Part shown: positions 5,590-13,142 of the stretch, in pieces | Position numbering within the stretch: position 1 is the stretch's first letter | Layout of the letters: every line of letters starts with the position of its first letter | From: Tissierellia bacterium | Lineage (GTDB): Bacteria; Bacillota; Clostridia; Tissierellales; Tepidimicrobiaceae | DNA: 21,534 nucleotides | Assembly (NCBI GenBank): GCA_012798935.1 | Contig: JAAZMG010000269.1 | Coordinates: 1-21,534, forward strand | Reading direction: 5' to 3' | Notes under the pieces: generated by a model | What the model saw: only the letters and a program-made list of their open reading frames with translations | What the model was told of the DNA's origin: nothing | Database searches by the model: none | Position numbers and translations under genes: made by a program

Positions 5590-6612
5590 ATGGAAATAGA
5601 AGACATCATAACCCTTGCTATAGAAACCTCCTGTGATGAAACCTCATGTGCTGTATTAAAAGGTGGCAGAGAGGTTTTATCTAATATAATTTCTTCCCAA
5701 ATTGAAATCCATAAAAAATTTGGAGGGGTAGTACCTGAGGTAGCTTCAAGAAAACATATAGAAAGTATAAATTTAATTATACAACAGGCTTTAGATGAAG
5801 CAAATATTACTTTTGATGATGTAGATTTAATTGGGGTAACTCAAGGGCCAGGATTAGTTGGAGCTTTGTTAGTAGGTATATCTAGTGCTAAGGCTATAGC
5901 CTATGCCTTAAATAAGCCTATAATAGGGGTAAATCATATTGAAGGTCATGTGTGTGCAAATTATATAGACCATAAAGATTTAGAGCCACCTTTTACTTCT
6001 TTAATAGTATCAGGAGGTCATACCTATTTAGCTCAAGTTAAAGATTATAATGAATATGAGCTAGTAGGTAGAACAAGAGACGATGCAGCTGGAGAAGCCT
6101 TTGATAAAGTGGCTAGGTCATTGGGATTATCCTATCCTGGTGGACCATTGATAGATAAACTATCTAAAGAAGGAAATCCTAGTGCAATTGATTTTCCTAG
6201 GGTATATTTAGAATCTGATAGCTATGATTTTAGTTTTAGTGGCCTTAAGACAGCTGTTTTGAATTATCTTAACCAAGCTAAGCAAAAGGGAGAAGAAATA
6301 GTGGTAAAAGATGTAGCTGCTAGTTTTCAACAAGCTGTAATAGAGGTTCTTGTGGAGAAAAGTATAAGACTTGCAAAGGAAAGAGAATCTCGTAAAATTG
6401 TTATGGCAGGGGGAGTAGCAGCTAATGAAGGGTTAAGAAATATGATGGAACAGAGAGGTAGGGAGGAGAATATAGAAATATTATATCCTTCTAGAGTACT
6501 TTGTACCGATAATGCAGCTATGATAGGTTCTGCTGCTTATTTTAACCATATAAAGGGACAGATTTCTGATTATCATTTAAACGTAATACCAAATTTAGAG
6601 TTAAAGGGATAA
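5590..6612 (+). CDS. tsaD: tRNA N6-adenosine threonylcarbamoyltransferase TsaD
   Basis: TsaD transfers the threonylcarbamoyl group of threonylcarbamoyl-AMP to A37 of tRNA, in complex with TsaB and TsaE. From the ATG at 5590 the protein has 340 residues, the usual size. It shows AIETSCDETSCAVL (10-23), GGVVPEVASRKHIE (45-58), GPGLVGALLVG (87-97) and the metal-binding histidines H116 and H120 in NHIEGH. Near the C terminus it has MAGGVAANEGLR and CTDNAAMIG, the latter holding the third metal ligand (Asp). GAGGTG at 5578-5583 supports this start; an in-frame TTG at 5566 would add eight residues without a ribosome site. It is the last gene of the operon. Confidence 0.97.
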   Translation: MEIEDIITLAIETSCDETSCAVLKGGREVLSNIISSQIEIHKKFGGVVPEVASRKHIESINLIIQQALDEANITFDDVDLIGVTQGPGLVGALLVGISSAKAIAYALNKPIIGVNHIEGHVCANYIDHKDLEPPFTSLIVSGGHTYLAQVKDYNEYELVGRTRDDAAGEAFDKVARSLGLSYPGGPLIDKLSKEGNPSAIDFPRVYLESDSYDFSFSGLKTAVLNYLNQAKQKGEEIVVKDVAASFQQAVIEVLVEKSIRLAKERESRKIVMAGGVAANEGLRNMMEQRGREENIEILYPSRVLCTDNAAMIGSAAYFNHIKGQISDYHLNVIPNLELKG

Positions 6613-6752
6613 TTATCAACAATTTTTCCACATTGCTTCAACAAAAGGATTATAGATTTATAATAAAAATATGTGAGCAATGTGGAAAAACATATATAAG
6701 CCGTTAATAATGGACAATCCCCTGTGGATAAACTTGTGGATTCTGTGTATAA
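6613..6752. other. Cluster of DnaA-box-like sequences with a 15-bp inverted repeat
   Basis: The gap between the convergent tsaD and ABC-F genes contains TTATCAACA (6613-6621), TTTTCCACA (6624-6632), TGTGGAAAA (6681-6689), TGTGGATAA (6723-6731, a perfect inverse of TTATCCACA), TGTGGATTC (6735-6743) and TGTGTATAA (6744-6752, inverse of TTATACACA). Two or three fit the DnaA consensus TTATNCACA well. The TTTTTCCACATTGCT arm (6623-6637) is exactly inverted at 6676-6690 around a 38-base loop. This could act as a poor bidirectional terminator, though no T-run follows, or as part of DnaA binding. There is no dnaA or dnaN nearby, so this is not a typical oriC. Confidence 0.55.
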
Positions 6753-6773
6753 TATGTTAATAAATTGGGGAAA

Positions 6774-8681
6774 CTAATTTTCTGTTAGTTTTATCCATTT
6801 ATTATAAAGCAAATCCAAATCTGACTGAAGATTTTCCCGTTCCTTGGATAATTTAACAATTTTATCTGGATTATCATATAATTCATGATCGCATAAAAGT
6901 TTGTCTAAATTTTGAATATCCATTTCTTTTTTTTCTATTATATTTTCCAATTCTGTTATTTCTCTCTTTCTTTTTCTTTCTGCTTCTAATATTTCTCTTT
7001 CTCTTTTTCTTTCCAGTTTAATTTGAGTTTTAGTTTTGAAATCTTCTTCTTCCTCAATTATTATTTCATTCTTTTTTTCTAAATAGTAATCATAATTACC
7101 TAGATATTCCTTAATACCTTCTTCAGTTAATTCTAATATTTTGTTTGTAACTCTATTTAAGAAATATCTATCATGGGATATTATAAATAAAGTTCCTTCA
7201 TAATCGTTTATAGCATCTTCTAGTACCTCTTTAGAATCAATATCTAAATGATTGGTAGGCTCGTCCATAAGAAGAAAATTAGCATCAGAGGTCATCATTT
7301 TTAAAAGAGCAAGTCTCCCCCTCTCTCCACCACTTAATTCTCTTACTTCTTTGAATATATCATCTCCAATAAATAGGAAACGACTAAGAATAGATCGGAT
7401 TTGATAATGGTCAAAGTTAGGATTATCATCCCATATTTCATCTATTACAGTTTTATCTAAATTCAACTTAACCTGTTCTTGTTCAAAATACCCAGTATGG
7501 ACATGATGACCTAAGGTGATAATTCCATCATCATAAGGGATTTCTCCTAATATCATTTTAAATAGGGTAGTCTTTCCAATACCATTAGGGCCTATTAAAC
7601 CTACTTTCTCTCCCCTATATACAGTAAAGTTAATGTCTTCTAAAAGTTTAAAATCTCCAAAACTTTTGTTGATATTTTCGACCCTTAAAACATCTCTTCC
7701 AGATTTTATCTTAGGAATGAAGTTTATCTTTGCCTTTTTAGAACTAGTAGGTTTACTAAGAATCTTCATTTTATCTAACATTTTCTGTCTAGATTGAGCT
7801 TGTCTAATATATCTTTGTCCTCCATAGTTAAAAAAACGCTGAATTATCTCTTCTTGTCTTTTAATTTCTTTTTGTTGATTTTCATATTTTTTCTTTAAAA
7901 GCTCTAAATCCTTTTTTCTTTGTTCCATATATTTAGAATAATTAGTGTTATATATTTTAAGGTTTAAATTTTCCAAATGGAATATTCTAGATACTGTATT
8001 ATCGAGAAAATATCTATCATGGGATATAATAAGGGCGGCACCTTTATATTCTTTAATATAGTTTTCTAACCAACTTATTGCGTCAATATCTAAATGGTTA
8101 GTGGGCTCGTCTAATAATAATATATTTGGTTTTTCAAGGAGTAATTTGGCTAAGGAAAGTCTTGCCTTTTGCCCACCACTTAGTACATTTACCTCCTTGT
8201 CCATTTCTTCGTCACTAAAGCCTAAGCCCTTTAATACGCCTTTAATTTCACTTTTAAATCCATACCCATTTTTATTACTAAATTCTTCTAATAGATAGGC
8301 ATATTCATCCATTAAATTACTTAATATATGGGACTTATCCTTAGCGCCTTCCATACTTATTTTTTGTTCAAGACTTCTTAATCTTTTTTCCATTTCAATT
8401 ATAGGGTCAAAAACCTGCAAGCATTCATTAAATACAGTTTTATTACTTACTATACCTGTATGCTGTTTTAGATAGCCTATTTTCAAATCTTTTTGTGTAT
8501 AGATATCTCCACTATCTTGAGAGACCTTTCCAGCTAATATATTAAAAAGAGTGGTCTTCCCAGAACCATTAAGGCCTATAACTCCAATTTTATCTCCATT
8601 TTTCACGGTAAAGGTTATATCCTTTAAAATTTCATTAACTACATAGGTTTTTGATATATTATTGCATGAGAGGACTATCAT
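6774..8681 (-). CDS. ydiF: ABC-F family ATPase, YdiF-like (ribosome-associated translation factor)
   Basis: ABC-F proteins have two ABC domains and no membrane part; they act at the ribosomal E site to rescue or tune translation, and some give antibiotic resistance. The 635-residue protein has Walker A GLNGSGKTT (36-44) and LSGGQKARLSLAKLLL in domain 1. Domain 2 has Walker A GPNGIGKTT (about 363-371) and LSGGERGRLALLKMM. Both Walker B segments read DEPTNHLD, the ABC-F signature. A charged linker (about residues 240-325) separates the domains, and a lysine/glutamate-rich coiled coil fills about 548-635. The C-terminal coil and the position between tsaD and rex match B. subtilis ydiF. It is convergent with tsaD. 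GGAGA lies just upstream of the ATG. Confidence 0.93.
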   Translation of the reverse strand: MIVLSCNNISKTYVVNEILKDITFTVKNGDKIGVIGLNGSGKTTLFNILAGKVSQDSGDIYTQKDLKIGYLKQHTGIVSNKTVFNECLQVFDPIIEMEKRLRSLEQKISMEGAKDKSHILSNLMDEYAYLLEEFSNKNGYGFKSEIKGVLKGLGFSDEEMDKEVNVLSGGQKARLSLAKLLLEKPNILLLDEPTNHLDIDAISWLENYIKEYKGAALIISHDRYFLDNTVSRIFHLENLNLKIYNTNYSKYMEQRKKDLELLKKKYENQQKEIKRQEEIIQRFFNYGGQRYIRQAQSRQKMLDKMKILSKPTSSKKAKINFIPKIKSGRDVLRVENINKSFGDFKLLEDINFTVYRGEKVGLIGPNGIGKTTLFKMILGEIPYDDGIITLGHHVHTGYFEQEQVKLNLDKTVIDEIWDDNPNFDHYQIRSILSRFLFIGDDIFKEVRELSGGERGRLALLKMMTSDANFLLMDEPTNHLDIDSKEVLEDAINDYEGTLFIISHDRYFLNRVTNKILELTEEGIKEYLGNYDYYLEKKNEIIIEEEEDFKTKTQIKLERKREREILEAERKRKREITELENIIEKKEMDIQNLDKLLCDHELYDNPDKIVKLSKERENLQSDLDLLYNKWIKLTEN

Positions 8682-8728
8682 TTTTAAATCTCCTACTTTC
8701 TATAATTCTTTATACATCTTATTTTATC

Positions 8729-8759
8729 AAAAAAAACAGCCCTTTTAAAGTAAAGGGCT
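8729..8759 (-). terminator. Terminator of the 71-residue protein gene (minus strand)
   Basis: AGCCCTTT (8738-8745) pairs with AAAGGGCT (8752-8759). Read on the minus strand, the stem is followed by G and then eight T (8736-8729). It ends the 8763-8978 gene and separates it from the ABC-F gene, which therefore probably has its own promoter. Confidence 0.85.
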
Positions 8760-8762
8760 AAT

Positions 8763-8978
8763 TTATGATTTTAAATCCAATTCCATAGCTAAACTAGAAA
8801 GAACTTTATCTACTAAATCAATATCGCATTTACCTTCCTTAGTAAAGTGGGAGCAGTTTTCACAGCTTTTATATTTTTGTTCATATACATCTGAGGATGA
8901 TTTTAATGAATTATCTTCCTTGAGATGATATGAATCACAATAAACAGCTACTTTTCTCAATTGTTCTTTACTGGCCAA
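8763..8978 (-). CDS. Small four-cysteine protein, possible zinc ribbon, function unknown
   Basis: I do not recognise a characterised family. The product has 71 residues with cysteines at 14 (AVYCDSYH), 39 and 42 (SCENCSHF) and 51 (EGKCDID), a spacing that could hold a metal ion, and an acidic, leucine-rich C terminus. The TTG start has an excellent GGAGGGG ribosome site (about 8985-8991), and the terminator follows within four bases of the stop, so expression as a real gene is credible. It is transcribed divergently from rex and lies where B. subtilis has moaC, but it bears no resemblance to MoaC. Confidence 0.75.
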   Translation of the reverse strand: MASKEQLRKVAVYCDSYHLKEDNSLKSSSDVYEQKYKSCENCSHFTKEGKCDIDLVDKVLSSLAMELDLKS

Positions 8979-9074
8979 ATAAATCCCCTCCTAATGTGGT
9001 TATACTAATAATATTATTGGTAATTAAACATTTTATATGCACAAGAATCGATTATAACCTACAAATCAATGAAA

Positions 9075-9103
9075 TTGACTCATTAATATCAAAGTGATAT
9101 AAT
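9075..9103 (+). promoter_or_regulatory. Sigma-A-type promoter of rex
   Basis: TTGACT (9075-9080) and TATAAT (9098-9103) are separated by exactly 17 bases and lie about 100 bases before the rex start. I see no full Rex operator (TTGTTAA-N4-TTAACAA) in the leader, so autoregulation is not evident. Confidence 0.75.
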
Positions 9104-9203
9104 CATTATAGAATGATAGTGTAGTATTGTGAGTATTATATGTATATTTATATTTAATACAAATAAAATGCTATTTCAAAATTGAATAGAGAGGAGGATA
9201 ATT

Positions 9204-9857
9204 ATGGATACGGATAAGGAAAACAAAATATCGATAACCGTTATTAGAAGATTGCCTAAATATTACAGGCATTTAGGAGAGCTTTTAAGAAGAGGTATAA
9301 ATAGAACTTCTTCTCAGGAGTTAAGTCGTTTAACAGGTTTTACCGCTTCTCAAATAAGGCAGGATCTAAACAATTTTGGAGGCTTTGGACAACAAGGATA
9401 TGGATACAATGTAGAAGAACTACATAGTCAACTTGGGAAAATATTAGGGCTTGATAAAATTTATAATACAGTAATTACTGGTGCTGGAAATTTAGGGCAA
9501 GCTATCGCTAATTACAGGGGATTTGCAGAAGCTGGATTTAAACTACTTTCATTATTTGATAAAAATCCAAAGGTAATAGGATTAAAAATAGGAGATATAG
9601 AAATAAGAGATGTAGATGAACTAGAAGATTTTGTAAGAGGAAACAATGTGGAAATAGGCATTATAACTACACCTAGAGAGCATGCTCAAGATGTTGCAGA
9701 TGCCTATATAAAGGGCGGAGTAAAAGGTATTTGGAATTTTGCACCTGCAGACCTTAAGGTTGATGACAACATAATAATTGAAAATGTTCATTTAAATGAA
9801 TCTTTATTTACTTTATCTTATTTTTTAACCAATAAAGGTGATTATGTAAAAAGTTGA
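9204..9857 (+). CDS. rex: Redox-sensing transcriptional repressor Rex
   Basis: Rex is a dimeric repressor that senses the NADH/NAD+ ratio; rising NADH releases it from operators of fermentation and respiration genes. The 217-residue protein has an N-terminal winged helix (about 10-80) containing RRLPKYYRHL and SRLTGFTASQIRQDLNNFGGFG. The Rossmann domain carries GAGNLGQA (93-100). The C-terminal swapped helix includes NESLFTLSYFL. The ATG start has GAGAGGAGG upstream. Target candidates in fermentative clostridia include butyrate, alcohol and amino-acid fermentation genes, which are not in this window except possibly the adjacent glutamate dehydrogenase. Confidence 0.96.
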   Translation: MDTDKENKISITVIRRLPKYYRHLGELLRRGINRTSSQELSRLTGFTASQIRQDLNNFGGFGQQGYGYNVEELHSQLGKILGLDKIYNTVITGAGNLGQAIANYRGFAEAGFKLLSLFDKNPKVIGLKIGDIEIRDVDELEDFVRGNNVEIGIITTPREHAQDVADAYIKGGVKGIWNFAPADLKVDDNIIIENVHLNESLFTLSYFLTNKGDYVKS

Positions 9858-10053
9858 TATATAATATCTAAAGCACTGAAAGGATTGTTAAAATAATGAC
9901 GAAAAATAGGGATTGATTATAGAAAATAGATATAAAAACCTAGTACTTAATGTAAATCAATGATAAGATAAACTTGGTATCAACAAAATCTATTACGAAT
10001 AACTTTTTTCTGTTGAGGCCTTCTCATAAAAATTAAAATTGGAGGGATTGTTA

Positions 10054-11319
10054 ATGCCAAAAGAAAGTTTAAACCCACTAGAAAGTGCTCAAAAACAAAT
10101 TGAAGACGCATGTGATGCTTTAGGATTAGACTCGGCTGTTTATGAATTATTGAAAGAGCCTCAGAGGGTAATTGAAATATCCATACCAGTAAAGATGGAT
10201 GACGGTTCACTTAAAATTTTCAAAGGTTATAGGGCAGTACACAACGATGCTATTGGACCTGGTAAAGGCGGAGTTAGGTTTCATCCAGGGGTAAACTTAG
10301 ATGAAGTTAAAGCATTATCAATTTGGATGACATTTAAATGTGGCGTTATGGGAGTACCTTATGGTGGAGGAAAAGGTGGAATTACCGTTGACCCTCTCAG
10401 TTTATCACAAGGAGAACTAGAAAGACTTTCTAGAGGATATATTCAAGGGATTTATAAGTATTTAGGAGAAAAAGTAGATATACCAGCTCCAGATGTAGGA
10501 ACTAATGGACAGATTATGGCATGGATGGTAGATGAATATAGCAAATTAGTTGGGGAATCATCCCTTGGAGTTATTACTGGAAAACCAGTTGAATGGGGTG
10601 GATCCAAAGGTAGAAATGAAGCTACAGGATTTGGGGTATCTGTAATTGCAAGGGAAGCAGCTAGGAAACTTGGAATTGAAATAAAAGGCTCAAAAGTAGC
10701 TATTCAAGGATTTGGGAACGTAGGTAGCTATACAGTTAAAAATGTTCAAGGACAAGGGGCTAAAATAGTAGCCATTGGAGAATGGGCACCATCAGTTGGA
10801 ACTTATGCATTGTATAATGAAGACGGTTTGGATTTTGCAGACATGAAGGCTTATATGGATGAGCACAAAAACTTAGTAGGATACCCAAAAGCTAAGCCAA
10901 TCACCCTTGATGAATTTTGGGAGTTAGAAGTAGATATTCTTATACCAGCAGCTTTGGAAAATGCAATAACTGCAGAAGTAGCAGAAAAGATAAATGCTAA
11001 ATTAATATGTGAAGCAGCAAATGGACCAACAACTCCGGAGGCTGATAAAGTGCTAGAAAGAAGGAAAATCCCAGTGACACCAGATATTCTAACTAATGCA
11101 GGTGGAGTTACAGTATCCTATTTTGAATGGGTACAAAATCTATATGGATATTATTGGGGAGAAAAAGAAGTTGAAGAAAAACAAGAAATTGAAATGGTTA
11201 AAGCATTTAACGATATATGGAAACTTAAAGAAGAATACGATGTTACCGTAAGGAAGGCAGCTTATATGCTTTCAGTTAAAAAGGTAGCCGATGTAATGAA
11301 ATTAAGAGGATGGTATTAA
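10054..11319 (+). CDS. gluD: NAD-specific glutamate dehydrogenase
   Basis: The enzyme oxidatively deaminates glutamate to 2-oxoglutarate and ammonia, the entry step of glutamate fermentation. From the ATG at 10054 it has 421 residues, the length of the Clostridioides and Peptoniphilus catabolic enzymes. The substrate region GGVRFHPGVNLDEVKALS and TFKCGVMGVPYGGGKGG is present, with the family's catalytic lysine at K107 and K95 in TFK. D147 lies in APDVGTN. The nucleotide loop is GFGNVG (219-224). The second strand of the Rossmann fold ends in an acidic residue (VAIGEW), which favours NAD over NADP. The C terminus is MKLRGWY. GGAGGG seven bases upstream fixes the start; a TTG at 10039 would precede the ribosome site. 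No complete operator is visible upstream. Confidence 0.96.
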   Translation: MPKESLNPLESAQKQIEDACDALGLDSAVYELLKEPQRVIEISIPVKMDDGSLKIFKGYRAVHNDAIGPGKGGVRFHPGVNLDEVKALSIWMTFKCGVMGVPYGGGKGGITVDPLSLSQGELERLSRGYIQGIYKYLGEKVDIPAPDVGTNGQIMAWMVDEYSKLVGESSLGVITGKPVEWGGSKGRNEATGFGVSVIAREAARKLGIEIKGSKVAIQGFGNVGSYTVKNVQGQGAKIVAIGEWAPSVGTYALYNEDGLDFADMKAYMDEHKNLVGYPKAKPITLDEFWELEVDILIPAALENAITAEVAEKINAKLICEAANGPTTPEADKVLERRKIPVTPDILTNAGGVTVSYFEWVQNLYGYYWGEKEVEEKQEIEMVKAFNDIWKLKEEYDVTVRKAAYMLSVKKVADVMKLRGWY

Positions 11320-11320
11320 A

Positions 11321-11347
11321 CGGACAAGGGGACGGTTCTCTTGTCCG
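11321..11347. repeat. Palindromic repeat unit, left (two bases after gluD stop)
   Basis: CGGACAAG (11321-11328) is inverted as CTTGTCCG (11340-11347) around GGGACGGTTCT. It begins CGGACAAGGGGACGG, the same motif as the repeats at 2392 and 3715, and is inverted again at 11500-11530. Confidence 0.85.
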
Positions 11348-11390
11348 GGAAATAAGCAGGAAATAACAAACGGATAGGAACTATATTAGG

Positions 11391-11420
11391 AAAACTGGTG
11401 AAGTCACCAGTTTTTATTTT
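11391..11420 (+). terminator. Terminator of gluD, lying between the two palindromic repeats
   Basis: AAAACTGGTG (11391-11400) pairs with CACCAGTTTT (11405-11414) around AAGT, followed by a T-rich tract. Its position inside the repeat-bounded segment means it could be part of a mobile repeat or the original gluD terminator. Confidence 0.85.
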
Positions 11421-11499
11421 ATCAAAGTTGGGTAAAATAAGCAGTATGGGTGATTTGTAGTCGCCAGGATATGATGTTAAAAACCAAATATCATACGTT

Positions 11500-11530
11500 T
11501 CCGGACAAGGTACCCGTCCCCTTGTCCGGA
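11500..11530. repeat. Palindromic repeat unit, right (abuts ogg ribosome site)
   Basis: TCCGGACAAG (11500-11509) is inverted as CTTGTCCGGA (11521-11530). Read on the minus strand it gives CCGGACAAGGGGACGGG, so 11321-11347 and 11500-11530 are inverted copies bounding a 210-bp segment. The ogg Shine-Dalgarno sequence GGAGAGGAG begins at 11533, only two bases beyond the unit. Confidence 0.85.
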
Positions 11531-11546
11531 TTGGAGAGGAGAAAAA

Positions 11547-12434
11547 ATGAATTACAATATAATAGAAAAAGATAATAAAATAACAATAGAAAACATAAAG
11601 GATTTTGAACCAAAGCATGTATTTGAATGTGGTCAGGCTTTCCGATGGTATATGGAGGAAGATGGCTCTTATACTACTATTCATCATGGCAGAGTTTTGA
11701 ATGTTAAAAAAGAAAGAGAAGATCTAATACTTTCTAATACGAATGGATCAGAATTTCAAAATATATGGTATAATTATTTTGATTTAGATACAGATTATGG
11801 AGAAATAAAAAGAGAATTATCCAAAGATCCTATACTAGAAGAAGCTATTAAATTTGGAGAGGGTATTAGAATATTAAACCAAGAACCTTTTGAAACTATT
11901 ATCTCTTTTATAATATCAGCTAATAATCAGATACCAAGAATTAAGAAATCCATAGAGTTAATTAGCCAAAACTATGGGAAGCCTATAGATATTTACAATG
12001 GCAAGGAATACTTTTCTTTCCCCAATGCAGAAATATTAGCTAATATAGATGAAAAAGAGTTGGAAGAAAAAAACAAAGTAGGATATAGGGCAAAATATAT
12101 AGTAAGTACTGCAAAAATGATTAATGAAAAGGAAATAGATATTCACCAAATACCAAATCTATCAACTAAAGAAGCCAAAGAGATACTTATGAAACTACCT
12201 GGAGTAGGACCTAAAGTCTCTGATTGTGTACTACTATTTGCCTTTAATAAAAATGATGCTTTTCCTGTAGACGTATGGGTTAAAAGGGTAATGGAGTATT
12301 TCTATTTAAAAAAGGACACTAAGTTAAAAGATATTTCTACATATTCCTATGAAAAGTTTGGAGATTTAGCAGGATTTGCTCAGCAATATCTATTTTATTA
12401 TGCTAGGGAAAAGGGAATAGGCAGGAAAAAGTAA
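11547..12434 (+). CDS. ogg: 8-oxoguanine DNA glycosylase/AP lyase, Ogg1-like
   Basis: This bifunctional base-excision enzyme removes 8-oxoguanine paired with cytosine and nicks the abasic site. The 295-residue protein has the OGG N-terminal domain (FECGQAFRW, 26-34), a helix-hairpin-helix LPGVGPKVSDCVLLFAF (217-233) with the expected catalytic K223, and PVDVWVKRVM with the catalytic D242. An ATG start follows GGAGAGGAG. It lies 10 bases before the response-regulator gene, so the two are probably co-transcribed, although no functional link is obvious. Its promoter would have to lie inside the repeat-bounded segment upstream, unless gluD reads through. Confidence 0.93.
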   Translation: MNYNIIEKDNKITIENIKDFEPKHVFECGQAFRWYMEEDGSYTTIHHGRVLNVKKEREDLILSNTNGSEFQNIWYNYFDLDTDYGEIKRELSKDPILEEAIKFGEGIRILNQEPFETIISFIISANNQIPRIKKSIELISQNYGKPIDIYNGKEYFSFPNAEILANIDEKELEEKNKVGYRAKYIVSTAKMINEKEIDIHQIPNLSTKEAKEILMKLPGVGPKVSDCVLLFAFNKNDAFPVDVWVKRVMEYFYLKKDTKLKDISTYSYEKFGDLAGFAQQYLFYYAREKGIGRKK

Positions 12435-12444
12435 AGGTGATCAT

Positions 12445-13134
12445 ATGTATAAGATATTAGTTGTTGAAGATGATGAAAAGATTGTAAGATTAATAAAGGA
12501 TAAGTTAGAAAGATATGATTATACTGTAGTTACAGTAAAGGATTATTCCAATATTAAATCTGAATTTATTGAAGAAGATCCCCATCTAGTCCTATTAGAC
12601 ATTAATTTACCTAATTATGATGGGTTCTTTTGGTGTAGGGAGATAAGGAGTATATCAAATGTACCTATTATATTTATTTCTGCTAGGTTTTCCGATATGG
12701 ACCAAGTTATGGCCATAGAAAATGGAGGGGATGACTATGTAATAAAACCTTTTTCTTTTGACCTTCTATTAGCAAAAATTAAAGGGGTTATAAGAAGAAC
12801 TTATGGAGAATATGCGGAAAACAATTTTAAGGACCTATACGAAGTAGATGGAGTATATCTATATAAAACTCAAAATATAGTTGAATGGGAGAATAAAAAA
12901 ATAGAACTTAGTAAAAAAGAATTTGCATTATTATACATTCTTATCTCTAATTTAAATGATATAGTATCTAGAGAGACTCTCCTAGAAGAACTTTGGGATG
13001 ATATGGATTTTGTAGATGATAACACCTTATCTGTAAATATTGCTAGACTAAGAAAGAGGCTAGAGGATATAGGTATATATAATGCTATACAGACTAAGAG
13101 AGGACAAGGGTACTCTATGGTAAAGGCTTGGTAG
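12445..13134 (+). CDS. OmpR-family response regulator, BceR-like
   Basis: The 229-residue protein has a receiver domain with the acidic pair E8-D9-D10, phospho-acceptor D52 (LVLLDINLP), S79 (IFISA) and K101 (VIKPF). A winged-helix output domain contains VSRETLLEELWDD, NTLSVNIARLRKRLEDIG and IQTKRGQGY. It is followed, with overlapping ends, by a histidine kinase with a very short sensor region, the hallmark of Bce-type systems that respond to cell-wall-active peptides. Its likely target is the transporter operon at 14335-17044. I found no clear BceR-type inverted repeat upstream of that operon. Confidence 0.92.
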   Translation: MYKILVVEDDEKIVRLIKDKLERYDYTVVTVKDYSNIKSEFIEEDPHLVLLDINLPNYDGFFWCREIRSISNVPIIFISARFSDMDQVMAIENGGDDYVIKPFSFDLLLAKIKGVIRRTYGEYAENNFKDLYEVDGVYLYKTQNIVEWENKKIELSKKEFALLYILISNLNDIVSRETLLEELWDDMDFVDDNTLSVNIARLRKRLEDIGIYNAIQTKRGQGYSMVKAW

Positions 13135-13142
13135 GTGATGAT

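Noticed and set aside
6613..6752. Replication origin.
   Set aside because: The DnaA-like boxes are real, but there is no dnaA/dnaN context and no obvious long AT-rich unwinding element with DnaA trios. I call it only a box cluster.
11321..11530. CRISPR-like repeats from the recurring GGACAAG motif.
   Set aside because: There are few copies, in opposite orientations, with irregular spacing and no cas genes; they are palindromic dispersed repeats.
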